Source: Rheum nobile
Taxonomy: Eukaryota > Streptophyta > Magnoliopsida > Caryophyllales > Polygonaceae
Length of the DNA stretch: 64,000 nt
NCBI GenBank assembly: GCA_027886185.1
Contig: WOAB01000109.1
Location: forward strand, 8,536,501 to 8,600,500
Direction: 5' to 3'
The position numbers and the translations under genes were made by a program. The notes below the pieces were generated by a model, which saw only the letters and a list, made by a program, of their open reading frames with translations, was not told the origin of the DNA and did no database searches. Shown here in pieces: positions 44,647 to 56,590 of this stretch (the stretch's first letter is position 1; every line of letters begins with the position of its first letter).

Positions 44647-45965
44647 CTATACAAATATTATATACACGGATTTACATAAATACACCATTTGGGAAAGTAA
44701 CTTGCAATTATAGAAGCTTGTATTTTTTTTGCATATATACACCATTTGGTGTATTTTTGCAAAATAATAAATTTTTTCTTTTAATTCCAAAAGTAAATTA
44801 AATCAATGAAATTGGAGAAAAGAAAAAGGAAACAAAAAACCCAAAAGTACACAAATATCATTAATTAATATTTCCCTCCAAAACCCCAAATTTCCCTCCT
44901 TTTTCCTGTAGCAATCCCGCCCATCTCCTTCCCTTTCTCCCACCCTCTTCCCTCCCTTTCTCCCGGCCATTCTACAATCCTCCATCCCGTCGGCCGGCCG
45001 ATGAACACTTGGAACTGAATGATCCAAACCCATTCTCCCTCCCTCTCCCTCCCATTCTGCAAGCCCATTCTCCCGCCATTACAAAATCCAAACCTCCTCT
45101 TCCCATGTGACTGTTGAACCCAAAGAACTGTTTAACAGAAATAAGAATGGCGATGGACGATGGATGAAGAATGGCGATGAACTGTTTAACAACACTGTTG
45201 AACCTCAGCAGATGAACTGATAGTTATCTGAAGTAGACTTTGTAAGATGAACCCAAAGAACTGTTGAACACGAAGAACTTATGAACTCAGCAGATGAGCT
45301 GGTAGTTATATGAAGTAGACAAATTGATTCACAAGCGGTTTTTCAGGTTAAATTTGAGCCAAAATAATGTAAAACCAAAGATTCACAAGCGACCAAATGT
45401 ACTACGTCATACTTTTTTTTCCTGCTATTATCGAAAACACATGTCGGCCTTAGTAAAACATATGTCATACTTAAGAATAATAATGTCAAAACTACAACTA
45501 AAAATTATACATATTTCTTTACTGATAGGGATAGTGATCTCAATACCTAGAAATCAAAGTAAACTTTAGTATGTAATGTCACATTAAACCATATTACATG
45601 CTTGCCTAATTTGTGTAGGACGTGTGACATCTGGCTGAATAGTTCTACTCAAAAGTTGAATAGTTCATCTCATCAATCTACTTCTTTGACTATTTTACTT
45701 TACAGAGATATTAAATACAAGATGTCTTAATTGTATCTCCTTCTCCCGATGCTCTGCTTCTTTGACTATTTTACTTTACATAGATATTAATTGCACTTCA
45801 TCTCACCAATCTACTTTACATATATCTTATTTAGAAAATGCTCCATGTTTGAGTATTTTTAGCTACATGGTGCCACTCGTACTCTCTCTTTGTCTCACTT
45901 GTACTCCTACTCTCTCTTTGTTTCACTTCATCTCACCCATATCCTTTGCTGGATTTTATTTGAGT
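44647..45965. other. unassigned; upstream of SDE3-like relic
   Basis: Mixed DNA with a C/T-rich block at 44880-45080, repeated phrases GAACTGTTTAAC/CAGCAGATGA at 45120-45310, and a local duplication of CTTCTTTGACTATTTTACTT (45679 and 45757). No coding region I can support. The part near 45.7-45.95 kb could be promoter or leader of the helicase relic. Confidence 0.4.
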
Positions 45966-48475
45966 ATGGGTGATGAATACTCCACCATTGGAGACAAGGG
46001 AGAGGTTGGCTTCATGGATGTTCCCTCAGTCACAACTTCCACTCCTACTGAGGAGGGTCTTGTCATGGTCTCTGTGCCGTTTCCATTTGCTAGAGGAAAG
46101 CCTCAATCGGTTCCTGTCAACGAGGTTGCCGCGGCGTCATTCACAATAGAAAACACTACTTTAGAAGATGTGTTACTTTGGGGTGTGAAGATTTATGCTT
46201 CAAATCCTGAAGATTCATTTGTTTTATCACTGATGAAAGGCCAGATGATATACCCGAGGAAGATTTTGTGGGTTCTTTTTATATGGAGGAACGAACTTTG
46301 AGGCCACATGGTAGCCTGACTATATGGATGTCTTGTGTGCCCAAGGAGATTGGTGTTTTCACATCTATAGTGCATATCGAAACTGAGGTTGTGACTATTG
46401 AACGAGATGTCTTCCTCTTGGCTGAAGATGAAGTATCCAAAGCTTTGGCACCTGAGAAACCATATAACCTACCACCAAAGATAAGGAAAGCGATAGAGTT
46501 TGAGGAAATCCCTGAAGTTGTCTTACAAGGCTTAACATAGGAAAATTATGCGTCGTATTTTAATGCGTTGTTAGGGATGGAGGAACTTCTCATTATGGTA
46601 AGTGTTATATTTTCTCTGTATGGGGGTTGGGGGACTGAGGGGATAGCTAGATGGCATGGTTCTCTCGTAGTACCAACTTGTTGAATGATTCTCTTTTTAT
46701 ATTTATTTTACAGGACTACGTGAAAGCTTATAATATGAAGTCTGTTACTTTGAGACAAAAGGATTATAAATTTGTAGCACTTAAAGTGCTAGGACTAGGT
46801 GAAAGAAGGCCCTCAATTGTCCGTGGAGATGTGGTGAATGTTTATGGAGAATATTCTCTTGATCAGGTATGTGGAGAATGTCAGTTGTCTTAATATTTTT
46901 TGTCAAAGTGTTATATGTTATTGTCGGAATGAACAATGAAATAGAAGTTCATATTTGTTGTCACAATTGCACGAATTATCGTTGCCAATGTTGTTTTCTC
47001 ATGTTCAACTTTCCAATGTCGTTTGAACATGGCTGGATCCACCGTGTTGAGGCTGATGAAGTATTATTGCAATTTCATGATGGATTTTACCAAAGGCACA
47101 GAGATAGCAATGTGTATGAAATCTGGTTTGTGTACAATGGGGTAAATTTCAGTAGGCTCCGTCAAGCCATTCTATCTGCAGAGGCATTACACGAAAACTT
47201 CTTCTTTCCCCATGAGTATCATGGAAAGCGGAGGATTACAACAAACAATCTTGTGCCTATCTCACTTCTTCTTAAAGAGGAGCAGAAAAATGTTATTCGC
47301 TTAATTTTAGGGTGCAGAGGAGGAGCTCCTTATGTGATTTATGGATCCCCGGGAACAGGAAAGACAAAAACACTGGTGGAGGTGATCCTACAACTCTATA
47401 AAACTAGACGAAATTCTCATATACTGATATGTGCTTCTTCAAACTGCGCGACATATCACATATTAGAGAAAATCCTTTGCGAGGGGATGAAACTTAGGGA
47501 GGAAGATATTTATAGGTTGAATGCCATACGTCGTCCCTTAGAAAAAATGAACGCTGCATTGTTGAGGTTATGTACCTACAGTGAAGGTTTCTTCACTTGT
47601 CCTTATCGAGACACACTCTGCAGGTACAAGATAATAATAACGACATACACGAGTGCATCTTACCTCTATGCTGAAGGGGTTAACCGTGACCACTTCTCCC
47701 ATATCATCTTAGATGATGCAAGCCAAGTTTCAGAGCCAGATACAATGATCCCCATATCAACCCTCTTAGAAAACAACACAATTATTGTTCTTTGTGGTGA
47801 TCCCAAGCAACTTGGGCCTGATATTCATTCAAAGCAAGCTGAGGCTTATGGTTTGGGAAGATCTTTTATGGAGAGGTTGTTGAAGTTTACAGATCAGGGG
47901 ATCACAATTATGTCACAATGTTGGTGAAGAATTACCGGAGCCACCCTGCAATTCTTTGTGTTCCTTCAAGACTATTTTATAGAGGAGCATTGATTCCATA
48001 TCGAAAAGACAGTGACACATCTTCCTTACCTTGTGTTGATATGCTTCCTAACGGGATCTTCTCTTTCATGTTCTGTGGCATCCAATGCTTGGATGAGAGG
48101 GAAAAGGGCAGCCCTTCATGGTTTAATAGGATTGACGCTAGCAAGGTGGTTGAGCTCGTATAGAAGCTCAAAAGAAGGAATGCGTATGAGCAAGACATCA
48201 GGATTATTACCCCCTTCCCACAACAAGTACTAAAGATAGGGAAGGCTCTCAGGTCTCTACATATGACTGATATTAAGATTGGCGGGGTTGACCAATTTCG
48301 GGTGAAGAAAGGGAAGTGATCATCCTGTCAACCGTCAGATCAACCGATAAACACGACGAATATGACAGGACTTTCTTCTTGGGATTTATGAGCAACCCGA
48401 AGAGGTTCAATTTTGCCCTGACTCGTGCCTGATCATTGCTTATTATTGTTGGAAACCCTTATACTATTGATAAGG
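45966..48475 (+). pseudogene. SDE3-like (MOV10/Armitage family) RNA helicase
   Basis: ATG 45966 opens MGDEYSTIGDKGEVGFMD and VPFPFARGKPQSVPVNEVAA, the N-terminus of SDE3, an SF1 helicase that acts in plant RNA silencing. Later parts: SFYMEERTLRPHGSLTIWMS, DYVKAYNMKSVTLRQKDYKF (exon about 46714-46866, then GTATGT), GWIHRVEADEV, Walker A YGSPGTGKTKTL (about 47340), motif II region HIILDDASQVSEP, GDPKQLGP, VKNYRSHPAIL, SPSWFNRIDASKV and FNFALTRA. Breaks: shift near 46237, TAG at about 46538, shift near 47900, TAG at about 48161, shift near 48305, TGA near 48431. Motif II is DDAS instead of DEAG/DEAS, losing the catalytic Glu. It spans nearly the full family length, so a decayed duplicate is likely. 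Confidence 0.9.
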
Positions 48476-49017
48476 TAATTCCCGATAAAAAAACTTAGTT
48501 GTTTATCAAATGCATTAAAATGTTGATTAACCAACCGTGTTGTTGGTCATTGACATGATTGGCACTGGCACCAAATGTTATGCTATTGTGTTGCAAATAG
48601 CGCCTATGAAGGTTGTGCTTTTCGCGTGAAGGAGCAGGTTCCCTAAATTTTGATGTGATGCTAGTAATGTAATGATAGCAACTAGTTGGCAACTATCCTT
48701 TTTTTAGAAATGTAATGGTATCTAGTGTACTGGAAACTATTGTCTGTGTGTCTAGTTCTGACATTGTGTTTGAATTTGCAAAACTTACAGGAAGAGGGAC
48801 ATCAAAATTTTGGCAATCTGACATGTAGAATCAACCATGCTTACGAATACTATTCGAAATTTAATCTATCCTCTTACATAAAAAACCAAAGTCATGAGGT
48901 ACATACTTTATAGTTATGACCGACATGCTTGATACAAATACTGAAAGCACTAATCCCTACAATGACACCAACACCAAACGCACAAATAGGATTTAGTACA
49001 AGTTTGCTGATGTTTTC
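48476..49017. other. unassigned
   Basis: No supported feature. Short frames on both strands do not look coding. Confidence 0.4.
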
Positions 49018-49425
49018 CTAGGAGTGTAGTGTCTTGTTTTCAGCTTCAAGTTCTGACACCCTTGCATTTAGTCGCCAAATTGCATGATCCAATTGCATCT
49101 CACTTGTATTGAGTTCCATAATTCTTTGTCGAAGTTCATGTATCTCAGTACGTAGGCGTGTGATTATTTCACCCAACATGTTAGAACATGGGCTATTCGT
49201 TAGCAACATGTCTAACTCTTCTTGCAACTTCTCCTCTATTTGAGAAGGTGTAGGAGATGTAGGTGAATGTTCATATTTTTGGGGGTTCCCGCTTTGATAA
49301 CTTGAGGTGTCGTTGTATGACATTGGGCTTGAGTTGAACTGCAGAAACAAAGCAAAATTTCCAGCCAAAAACACAGTGATACATGCTTGCTTATTGACCC
49401 AGTATGAAAACCACACAAAAAACAA
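49018..49425 (-). CDS. coiled-coil hypothetical protein
   Basis: An open minus-strand frame whose better start is the Met of MSYNDTSSYQSG (about 49320). It has a Ser/Pro-rich start (EHSPTSPTPSQIEEKL), then helical heptad-like sequence (ITRLRTEIHELRQRIMELNT, LNARVSELEAENKTL). I do not recognise a named family; short coiled-coil proteins of this kind occur next to plant transposon-type genes. It lies just downstream of the Ulp1-type relic on the same strand, so it may be part of the same transposon-derived locus. Confidence 0.45.
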   Translation of the reverse strand: MFFVWFSYWVNKQACITVFLAGNFALFLQFNSSPMSYNDTSSYQSGNPQKYEHSPTSPTPSQIEEKLQEELDMLLTNSPCSNMLGEIITRLRTEIHELRQRIMELNTSEMQLDHAIWRLNARVSELEAENKTLHS

Positions 49426-50028
49426 AGAGGGTTACCTTGTGTTCAGAGCATCAATGAAGGACCTTGGCTCAGCGAAACGAATAGAGAGGGTTTAGGGTTG
49501 TTGAGTGAAGAATAAAAAGGAACATGGTCGGTCATGTCCATGCATTTATTTAGGTTTTTTTGTTCAATTTTTGGGTGTGTCATTCATTATTTAATATTGT
49601 TTCATAACAATTAACCTGATATGACTTCTGATAAAGTAGTACACATCATCCTTTAACCTCTGTTTTTTCTCCAAAAGTTAACAAGTTTCCCTCCATTTTC
49701 TACCCCTTTACCCACGTGTTAGTCTTCACCCTAAAATAACCCAACCTGTAAACCTATACAAAGCCACCGTAACACCACAAAACCTTAAATCCCCATATCT
49801 TCAAAAAGGCTTGCACAACGTCTTCAATGTGTTTGGAATAGAAGAAATTTAATAATGGGTGAGTTTTGACTTTCACATTTACTCTTCTTTACAAGACATT
49901 CTTCTGTGGTTCCCTAAAGGAGAGAATAACCTTTCAGCTTCTTTTTGAGCATTACTTGTGTTTGACTTTCACATTCTTCTGTGGTTATCCTCTCTTGTTT
50001 CTCTCCAATGTAGGAACACGAGTCACAT

Positions 50029-50451
50029 TTAGGGGATTTTCCCCCTATCTTCATAAATTGTTTCCAAGGGCTCATACTGTGCTATCATGACAGGAAGAAT
50101 ATATATCAACCCTGCAAGGAACCTATAGACGTCCGACAATTTGAACAAATTGACGTCGGGATCGTATACAGTGACAAACCATTTACTTAGTTGTATCTCC
50201 AGAGCTATCCAATGTTTCTCCTTGAAATTGAAGGGGAGGTATATACGATCCACGTCCTTCCAATCCTTCCCATAAAGTGCAGGCAGTTCCCCACGCAGGT
50301 ATCTCATCTTAGATCGATCAGCAACATAACTTTGCTTATCTGAAAACCATCTATTCATTTTCTTGTTCAACTTATGTTGAAAATAGGTGTCCAATATTGC
50401 CACTGGTTTGTCACGCACACGACAGCCAAGATAATACATACATTCGTCCAA
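50029..50451 (-). pseudogene. Ulp1 (C48) cysteine protease-like domain, truncated
   Basis: The minus frame reads MDECMYYLGCRVRDKPVAIL, WKDVDRIYLPFNFKEKHWIA and WFVTVYDPDVNLFKL. The W..VD.IY.P.N...HW..L.I......V.YDP pattern is that of SUMO/NEDD8-type Ulp1 peptidases; HW gives the catalytic His and YDPD the Asp. The expected downstream Gln and Cys (Q..G.DCG) are not found before the frame ends, so it would be inactive. In plants such domains are abundant in CACTA and Mutator-like transposons. Confidence 0.75.
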
Positions 50452-50652
50452 GTGCTATAAACCAAAAATATAATATGTCATACCAGAAATTGAAGACTTG
50501 CTGCACGCCACGATAATTTATATAAATAATGAATAAGGCTTATCGGAGAACTCAACCACCCAATTGGTTGCAACAATTTCTCAAATAATTCCTTCTGTAG
50601 ATGTTCTCCAGTTGGAGAAGCAATTTCCTTACTACATCATAAGATGGTTTAA

Positions 50653-51383
50653 TTAACAACATCTCAAACACGCGTTCATATCATCAAGACAGGAGGGACA
50701 ACTTCCTAACCTTTCCTTCGAGTCTAACCAACAACAGAATCTAGTCGTGTCTGAAATACCTTTGGACGTTGAAACCTTGCATTGTTTGGGATTATCAGCT
50801 TCTCTGGACAGTCCTCTTCCTGACAGGATGGTCCCTCTGTTCACCAATTGTATTAATTTTTTTTAGCTGGTTTTTCTTGTTGAGACTCCAATTGATTCTT
50901 TGATAGAGTCTCCTTCCACCTCAGCTTCTTTTGTTGCTACCGCTAGCGTCTGCAAATAAGTTTTTTCATAAATAAGATGTTGGAAGATTTATTAAAGTAT
51001 GTCATCATCAATTATTACTGATGCATCTCAACTCCTTTTGTCCCCCCTTTTTTACTTTCCCCTTCATTCTGAACCGCACCATCTTCATCATCCTTCTTTT
51101 TTTTTGAACGAGTCTTCCTTACAAATACTTTTCCTTCTTTCTTATCTTTTTCTTCTTTTGTCATTGTTTCTCCATATTTCTCCTCATCTTGTACTGCACC
51201 CTCAACATCATCACCCTTAACATCATCATCATTATTCTTTTGCTTTCGATAAACAACCATATATCCTAAATTACCATTGTCGACTTCAATGGCACCTTCA
51301 TCATCATCGTCCTGTAGGGGATTTGAATCAGACCCTTCCCATTCTATCCATTTCGACATCCTCATCACGACCATGTACAACAT
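50653..51383 (-). pseudogene. acidic/Lys-rich middle exons of Ulp1-type gene
   Basis: Minus-strand frames at 51383-51015 (MSKWIEWEGSDSN, then DDDDEGAIEVDNG and Lys/Glu/Asp repeats) and 50950-50653 (READNPKQCKVSTSK) lie between the N-terminal domain and the protease domain. They are low-complexity linkers, consistent with the charged middle region of these transposon-associated proteins. Exon limits cannot be fixed from sequence alone. Confidence 0.45.
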
Positions 51384-51824
51384 TCTGCTTCAATAAATAA
51401 CAAATTACATTTAACTCACAAGAATAATAAGTAGGTGCATCATTCTATGTTGTAAATATAACATTCCTAAAATCTAGACATAAATAGAGCTTTATGCATC
51501 CATCCAACTTATAAACATTGACTTTCTATTTTGTTACTATGACATTCCTGTTATAATGTTTGTCAAAAAACAAGTTTTAACTTACAATAAATATAAGTAA
51601 CTGTCAATCTCAAGTTGAAAAATAGTGACATGTTAACTTTTTAATATGACATTCATATTCTACATTTCGACAAGAAAAAATGCTTCAACGTCCAGGAAAT
51701 AAAAATCTAAGTTCCCAAAACTTAATAACGATTGTTGACATTTATCTTACCTCCCCTTCCTCCTGTTCAATGTCCTCTTCTTCATCATTTGTTGAATCTG
51801 AGTTGTTGAATGTCCTCTTCTTAA

Positions 51825-52298
51825 TCATCTGTTGCCCAAGCTTTTTTTCATAGCACTAAATCCTGCGTCCACTTGGTTTTCCAAATTAATCATACGCTCA
51901 TGAAGCTCTTTCATAGCGCACATCACCTGTCTTGCATCCAGGCCCGAGGACTTCGCAGCAGGGGCAGGGTCCGAATCACTCTTTCCTTTTCTTCTACCAT
52001 TGATAGACCTCTTATTACTTAGCTCGAATTTCTCAACTGCCTTGTCAAAGTAAGTGTCTTTCACTTCTCCATCAAATTTGCATTCTTTTAAGACCTCCAC
52101 CTCAGCTTCTTCCTCTATTAACACCACATTTGGAATAAAACGGGATGTGGCATTCCCCAAGAAAGACTCCACAACCATCGCATCAGGTTGTGAATCTGAT
52201 GACCATCGTAGACAGCGTGAGTAGGCCTCCTTATCCACCAAATGTGCAAACGCTAAAGCAATTGGTTTTACAGCTTCAAATAGCCATACCTGAACCAC
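51825..52298 (-). pseudogene. N-terminal domain of Ulp1-type transposon-associated protein (DUF1985-like)
   Basis: The minus frame reads MVQVWLFEAVKPIALAFAHL, then LRWSSDSQPDAMVVESFLG, a linker, and a helical end VMCAMKELHERMINLENQVD. The VWLFEAV..........RW pattern with a C-terminal coiled coil resembles the DUF1985/plant-transposase-like proteins that carry Ulp1 domains. Upstream sequence is cut by a chromovirus LTR fragment from 52365. Confidence 0.6.
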
Positions 52299-52364
52299 AA
52301 TTTTTCTTGTCAGTATGATACTTATTTCTTGTAAGAAACCATCAATATATTGTAACTACAATAC

Positions 52365-53421
52365 TGTAATAACCTTCATTTTACCATAAGAGTATTAATG
52401 TAATTTCTATTTTGATGATAATAATAAAAGTTATAGTATTTCTTTTATTTCTTTTAAAAGAAGAATAATTTAAATCAACTTTAACTTAAGTCAAAAAAAG
52501 TATGCATTGAATAATTTTTAGTACAAGTTATCAAAATGATTACATTAAAATAGTATGATAAATAGTTAAATAAATAAATAAATATGTAAAGGTGGGTAAA
52601 CAATCAACTTTGGAAAGTTTATAATAAGTTTGTAATTAAAATTGGTTATTTTGGTATACTTTGGGAAGTTTGGGTAAAAATATATAAATACCTAGAAATT
52701 AGGGGGCCAAGGGTGTAAATAGAGGAAAATTAATTGGAAAGTAACTGAGAGCCAATTGCTCTGTTCGTAGCATCAGGATTCAACAGATTTCTGGGTTGAA
52801 ATCCGAATTCGTTATATGATATTATTCGATCCCGTAAAATCCGGGTGGTTAACAGAATCCTTATCTAGTAAATTCCTAAGTTACTAGGCATAATTAGACG
52901 AAATTTCTGTCCAGATTCATCCATATTCGAAAATCAGTTTTTTGGCGGTTGGATAACGATTTCGATCGTTTTGATTGGATTTGATCCTATCCGATCGTTC
53001 GGGGCTGCTAACTAATTCGATACCCTAATGAAGCTCCATCTTTTCCTATAAATTGGACCCTTCCGGACTCAAATTAAGTCATCCGGACTCAATTCCCTCT
53101 CAACCCGCCTCAGTTCGGGGACGATTTCCGACTCCGGTGGTCTTCTTCCTCCACCGACGGTCATCGTCGGTGATAGCCCGCTTCGCCACGAGTCCATAGC
53201 CGCCGACCCCGCTCCATTTGGATCCGGAACGAGCCCGTACGAGCCCCCGCAAATCTCGAGTTTGGAAGCTCTGTTCGTCCTCTGTTTTGCTTCTGCAGTC
53301 CAGCCCATCACCTCCGACGTAGCTCCGCACCGCCGTAGCACCACCACACCACCGTCCCCAGCACCGTGCTTCACCGTCGAACTCCGTCGAGCCACCTCCG
53401 CCGTGTACTGTGCATGAGTTC
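52365..53421 (+). mobile_element. chromovirus LTR fragment, left part
   Basis: It begins TGTAATAACCTTCATTTTACC, closely similar to the minus-strand start of the solo LTR at 40266 (TGTAATAACCCTCATTTTATC). It has CCTATAAATTGGACC near 53045 as a TATA box, then a GC-rich transcript-start region. Copia-C cuts it at 53421. The right part should resume at 60747 but is not clearly recognisable there, so it may be truncated. Confidence 0.75.
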
Positions 53422-54087
53422 TGTAGAGATTTTAGATGCGTAAAGAGGAATTTCAGGAAACGTTTTCCTAACATCTAACCAATGATCTCATGCATAAACC
53501 AAATAGATCATAGATAGGAAGAATCAAATACATCTTGATGCGTGTTTCAATCTGATGGAATGGAGAGAATAGAGCCTCACGTGTGACTCCTCTATTTGGT
53601 CCACCCGAGCTTGAATCTGGATCACCTATGACTCGGTTGCTAGAGCGAGAATCGAAGGCGAACGAGAGAGAGATTTGAGAGATGGAGGCAACCGTATTTT
53701 TGAAGTGAATTAGGGTTATGAGATTTTCCTAAAAACTCTCTTTTTATATTGCCATGTGTAGATATCTTATTTCCTAAATAAATATATCTCTTATTTAACA
53801 AACCTTATCTCCCAAGTTATATCATATATAACTTTATATTATATACTTTATATAATATGTCTCCCAATAAACTGATCCAGTCCAAACTCTAAGGGTGTGA
53901 CCTCGTAGGACCCGGTAACAATAACAATAAACTTTATGACATACTCTATAACATATAGTCTATAAATCATAGTTGGCTTCTAGCAAAGCACTATGACTAC
54001 CTAAAATCACCGGATTAAATATCTCCATAAATGGTCCCACTTCATAATCAGTAATTACACCTTTGATTAAAGGACACAATTCCTTCA
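53422..54087 (-). repeat. Copia-C 3' LTR
   Basis: 666 bp; plus-strand ends TGTAGAGATTTT...AATTCCTTCA. It differs from the 5' LTR by substitutions and a short AT-rich indel (about 60425-60450 is absent here). Confidence 0.93.
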
Positions 54088-54901
54088 ATCTCCCACTTGT
54101 CCTTAAAACAAGTGTGCAATGTTAAAATTCCTTTGTCACTTAGTGTCTTATTTGACTATATGATGAAACTCATCTTTACCGCCAAATACGTTTCTTGAAC
54201 TGTTGAGATCAAACTGTCAGTACAGATGATTACTAATAATCCATCTGAGCATGGCCATGCGTTTTCACAGTTCTCACTCTTCAAGTGGCCGAGACACCAA
54301 TCCTTTCCAAATGTATCATGGTATACATGGAATAGGAGGACATATTCAATCTTGTAAGACTACAGCTCCCACTCAACTTTTGGCAATCCCAATCACTGCC
54401 TTTATAACTGTCTGTTACGGTCAGCGTTTGACAGCGTCAAAGACATACCAGCAGTCAAATGATAACTATATCATACTCATGTCTAAGGAACTCAATAATC
54501 ATGAATAATCCTAGAACTCTGCAGTAAAGTCCCGAGAAATCCTAAGACCGGTCTGTCCGATGTGTATCAGTATACACATCTATGTAATCGATTAGACATC
54601 TCTATGTCCCTATAACACATGAAACCCGGTGTTATCAATCAATCTCACATATGGTCTTTTGATTAAGTCATTTGTATCCAAGTTAACAACTTAGACCATG
54701 GACATCTAACAATTTTATAATTTCAGTTCACTTAATGGGGTTTCATTCACCAAAACAGTTTTGATGAGCCCATTTGATAACTATTAAATTGTTTGGATAC
54801 TTTATCTAATCCCAAACAATGATTAAATAATAATATGAAACTCATATATAAGTCAAGCATAAATTTCTGTAATAACAATAAACAAGGTTTATCATAAAAC
54901 A

Positions 54902-55600
54902 AACAATGTCTCAAAAGAACTCTCTAATGTGTCTGAGTCCCTTGGCCCTAGTGTGACTATCATACTTGGGCCTAGACATGGTCTTGGTCAAAGGATCTGC
55001 AGTGTTGTCGTCTGTGTGCACCTTGCACATCCTCACATCTCCACTATCAACATAGTGTCTGATCATGTGGTACTTCCGTAGAACATGTCTAGATTTGGAA
55101 CTCTTCCAACTGACGGATCCTTCATTCAGAATGAAGACATATCCAGACTAAGATTCAAAAAATCATCTCTGTCTGTCTGGAAACTCGAATCAGTATAGCC
55201 CTTGACGACCATCTCGTTATCACATCCAAATATCAAGAGATCATCCCTAGTCCTTCGTAAGTACTCCAGGATGTTCTTGGCTGCACACCAATGTGCATCA
55301 CCCAGGTTTGATTGGTACCTTCTACACATACTCAAAGCATATGCAACATCTGGGCGAGTACAAGTCATTGCATACATGATGGATCCTATGGCTGAGGAAT
55401 AGGGAATCTTGCTCATCCTTTCAGCCTCACCAGGTGTCTTAGAACATTGGCTCTTGCTGAGATATAAGTCATGCTGCATAGGCAGGAACCCTTTCTTAGA
55501 GTTCATCATATTGAATCTATCAAGGACCTTATCTACATAAGTTTCCTGACTTAGACCAATGTCTCTTAGATCTATCTCTATAGATCTTAATGCCTAGTAT
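54902..55600 (-). pseudogene. pol: Copia-C RT end and truncated RNase H
   Basis: The minus frame reads GFLPMQHDLYLSKSQCSKTP, YSSAIGSIMYAMTCTRPDVA and VVKGYTDSSFQTDRDD, then an abrupt change to FLNLSLDMSSF and a stop. Homology resumes at about 55095 with SRHVLRKYHMIRHYVDSGDV, then DNTADPLTKTMSRPKYDSHT. The middle of RNase H, including the ST.AEY and CDN motifs, is missing. Confidence 0.88.
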
Positions 55601-56590
55601 GTACTCAGCCTCTCCCAAATCCTTTATTGAGAAATACTTCTTAAGTCACTCCTTAACTGTCTCCAGCATAGGAATGTCATTCCCAATGAGTAATATGTCA
55701 TCCACATATAGAACTAGGAATGCCACTTTGCTCCCACTAAACTTCTTGTAGACACAGGGCTCTTCTTCGCATCTGACAAAATCAAACTTTTTGACCATTT
55801 CATCAAAACGAAGATTCCAACTCCTAGATGCTTGCTTAAGTCCATAGATGGACTTCTTGAGCTTGCATATTCTCCTAGGATTTGCCAAGTCTCATAATCA
55901 TAATAAGCGGCAATCGCTAGGAGTATCCTAATGGACCCGATCATAACGACCGTGCAAACATTTCATCATAGTCAGTACCATGAACCTGTCTAAATCCTTT
56001 GGCAACTAGTCTTGCCTTATAGACAGAAACGTTTCCATCCTTGTCTGTCTTGATCTCAAAGACTCATTTGCATCCAATAGGTTTTACCCCATCAGGCAAA
56101 TCTATCAAGTCCCATATTTGATTCTCAGACATGGATTTCATTTCGGATTTCATGGCATCCAACCATTTCTCGGAGTCGGGGTCTGCCATCACTTGCTTAT
56201 AGGTCGCAGGCTCGCCGTTCTCTAAAAGTAGAACGTCAATGCTAGCAGTCAAGACATAATCCTCATAAGTCTAGGTTGCTGCCTTAGCCTGTCTGATCTC
56301 CAAAGTGGTCCAACAATATGAGAGACTTCAGCTGCTGGGTTGATCACATCTGTATGCGGGACCTCAGGTGCTTCATCAACTTAAGGAATTGCATCTTGAA
56401 TCTAGACGGTTTCCCTTTGAGAAGGTATGCCTCCATAGTCAAGTTCCTTAGTGAAATCATCTATGTCCTCGTGTTTTTGGGTTTGTTGCTCAGCTTGAAT
56501 CTCATCAAGCTGAACATTTCTCCCACTTGGCTTCTTGGAAAATAAATTCTTTTCCAAAAAGACATTATCCCGAGCAACAAACATTTTGTT
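55601..56590 (-). pseudogene. pol: Copia-C reverse transcriptase, broken
   Basis: Minus strand: PDSEKWLDAMKSEMKSMSEN and PIGCK, then TGA at 56064-56066 in place of Trp, then VYKARLVAKGFRQVHGTDYD, further stops and a deletion near 55880-55940, then RRICKLKKSIYGLKQASRSW and the intact LYVDDILLIGND catalytic box at about 55680-55715. The FLNG segment is missing. Confidence 0.88.

Noticed and set aside
45000..45400. Promoter of the SDE3-like relic
   Set aside because: There is no convincing TATA box or leader joined to ATG 45966. The stretch has local repeats but nothing decisive.
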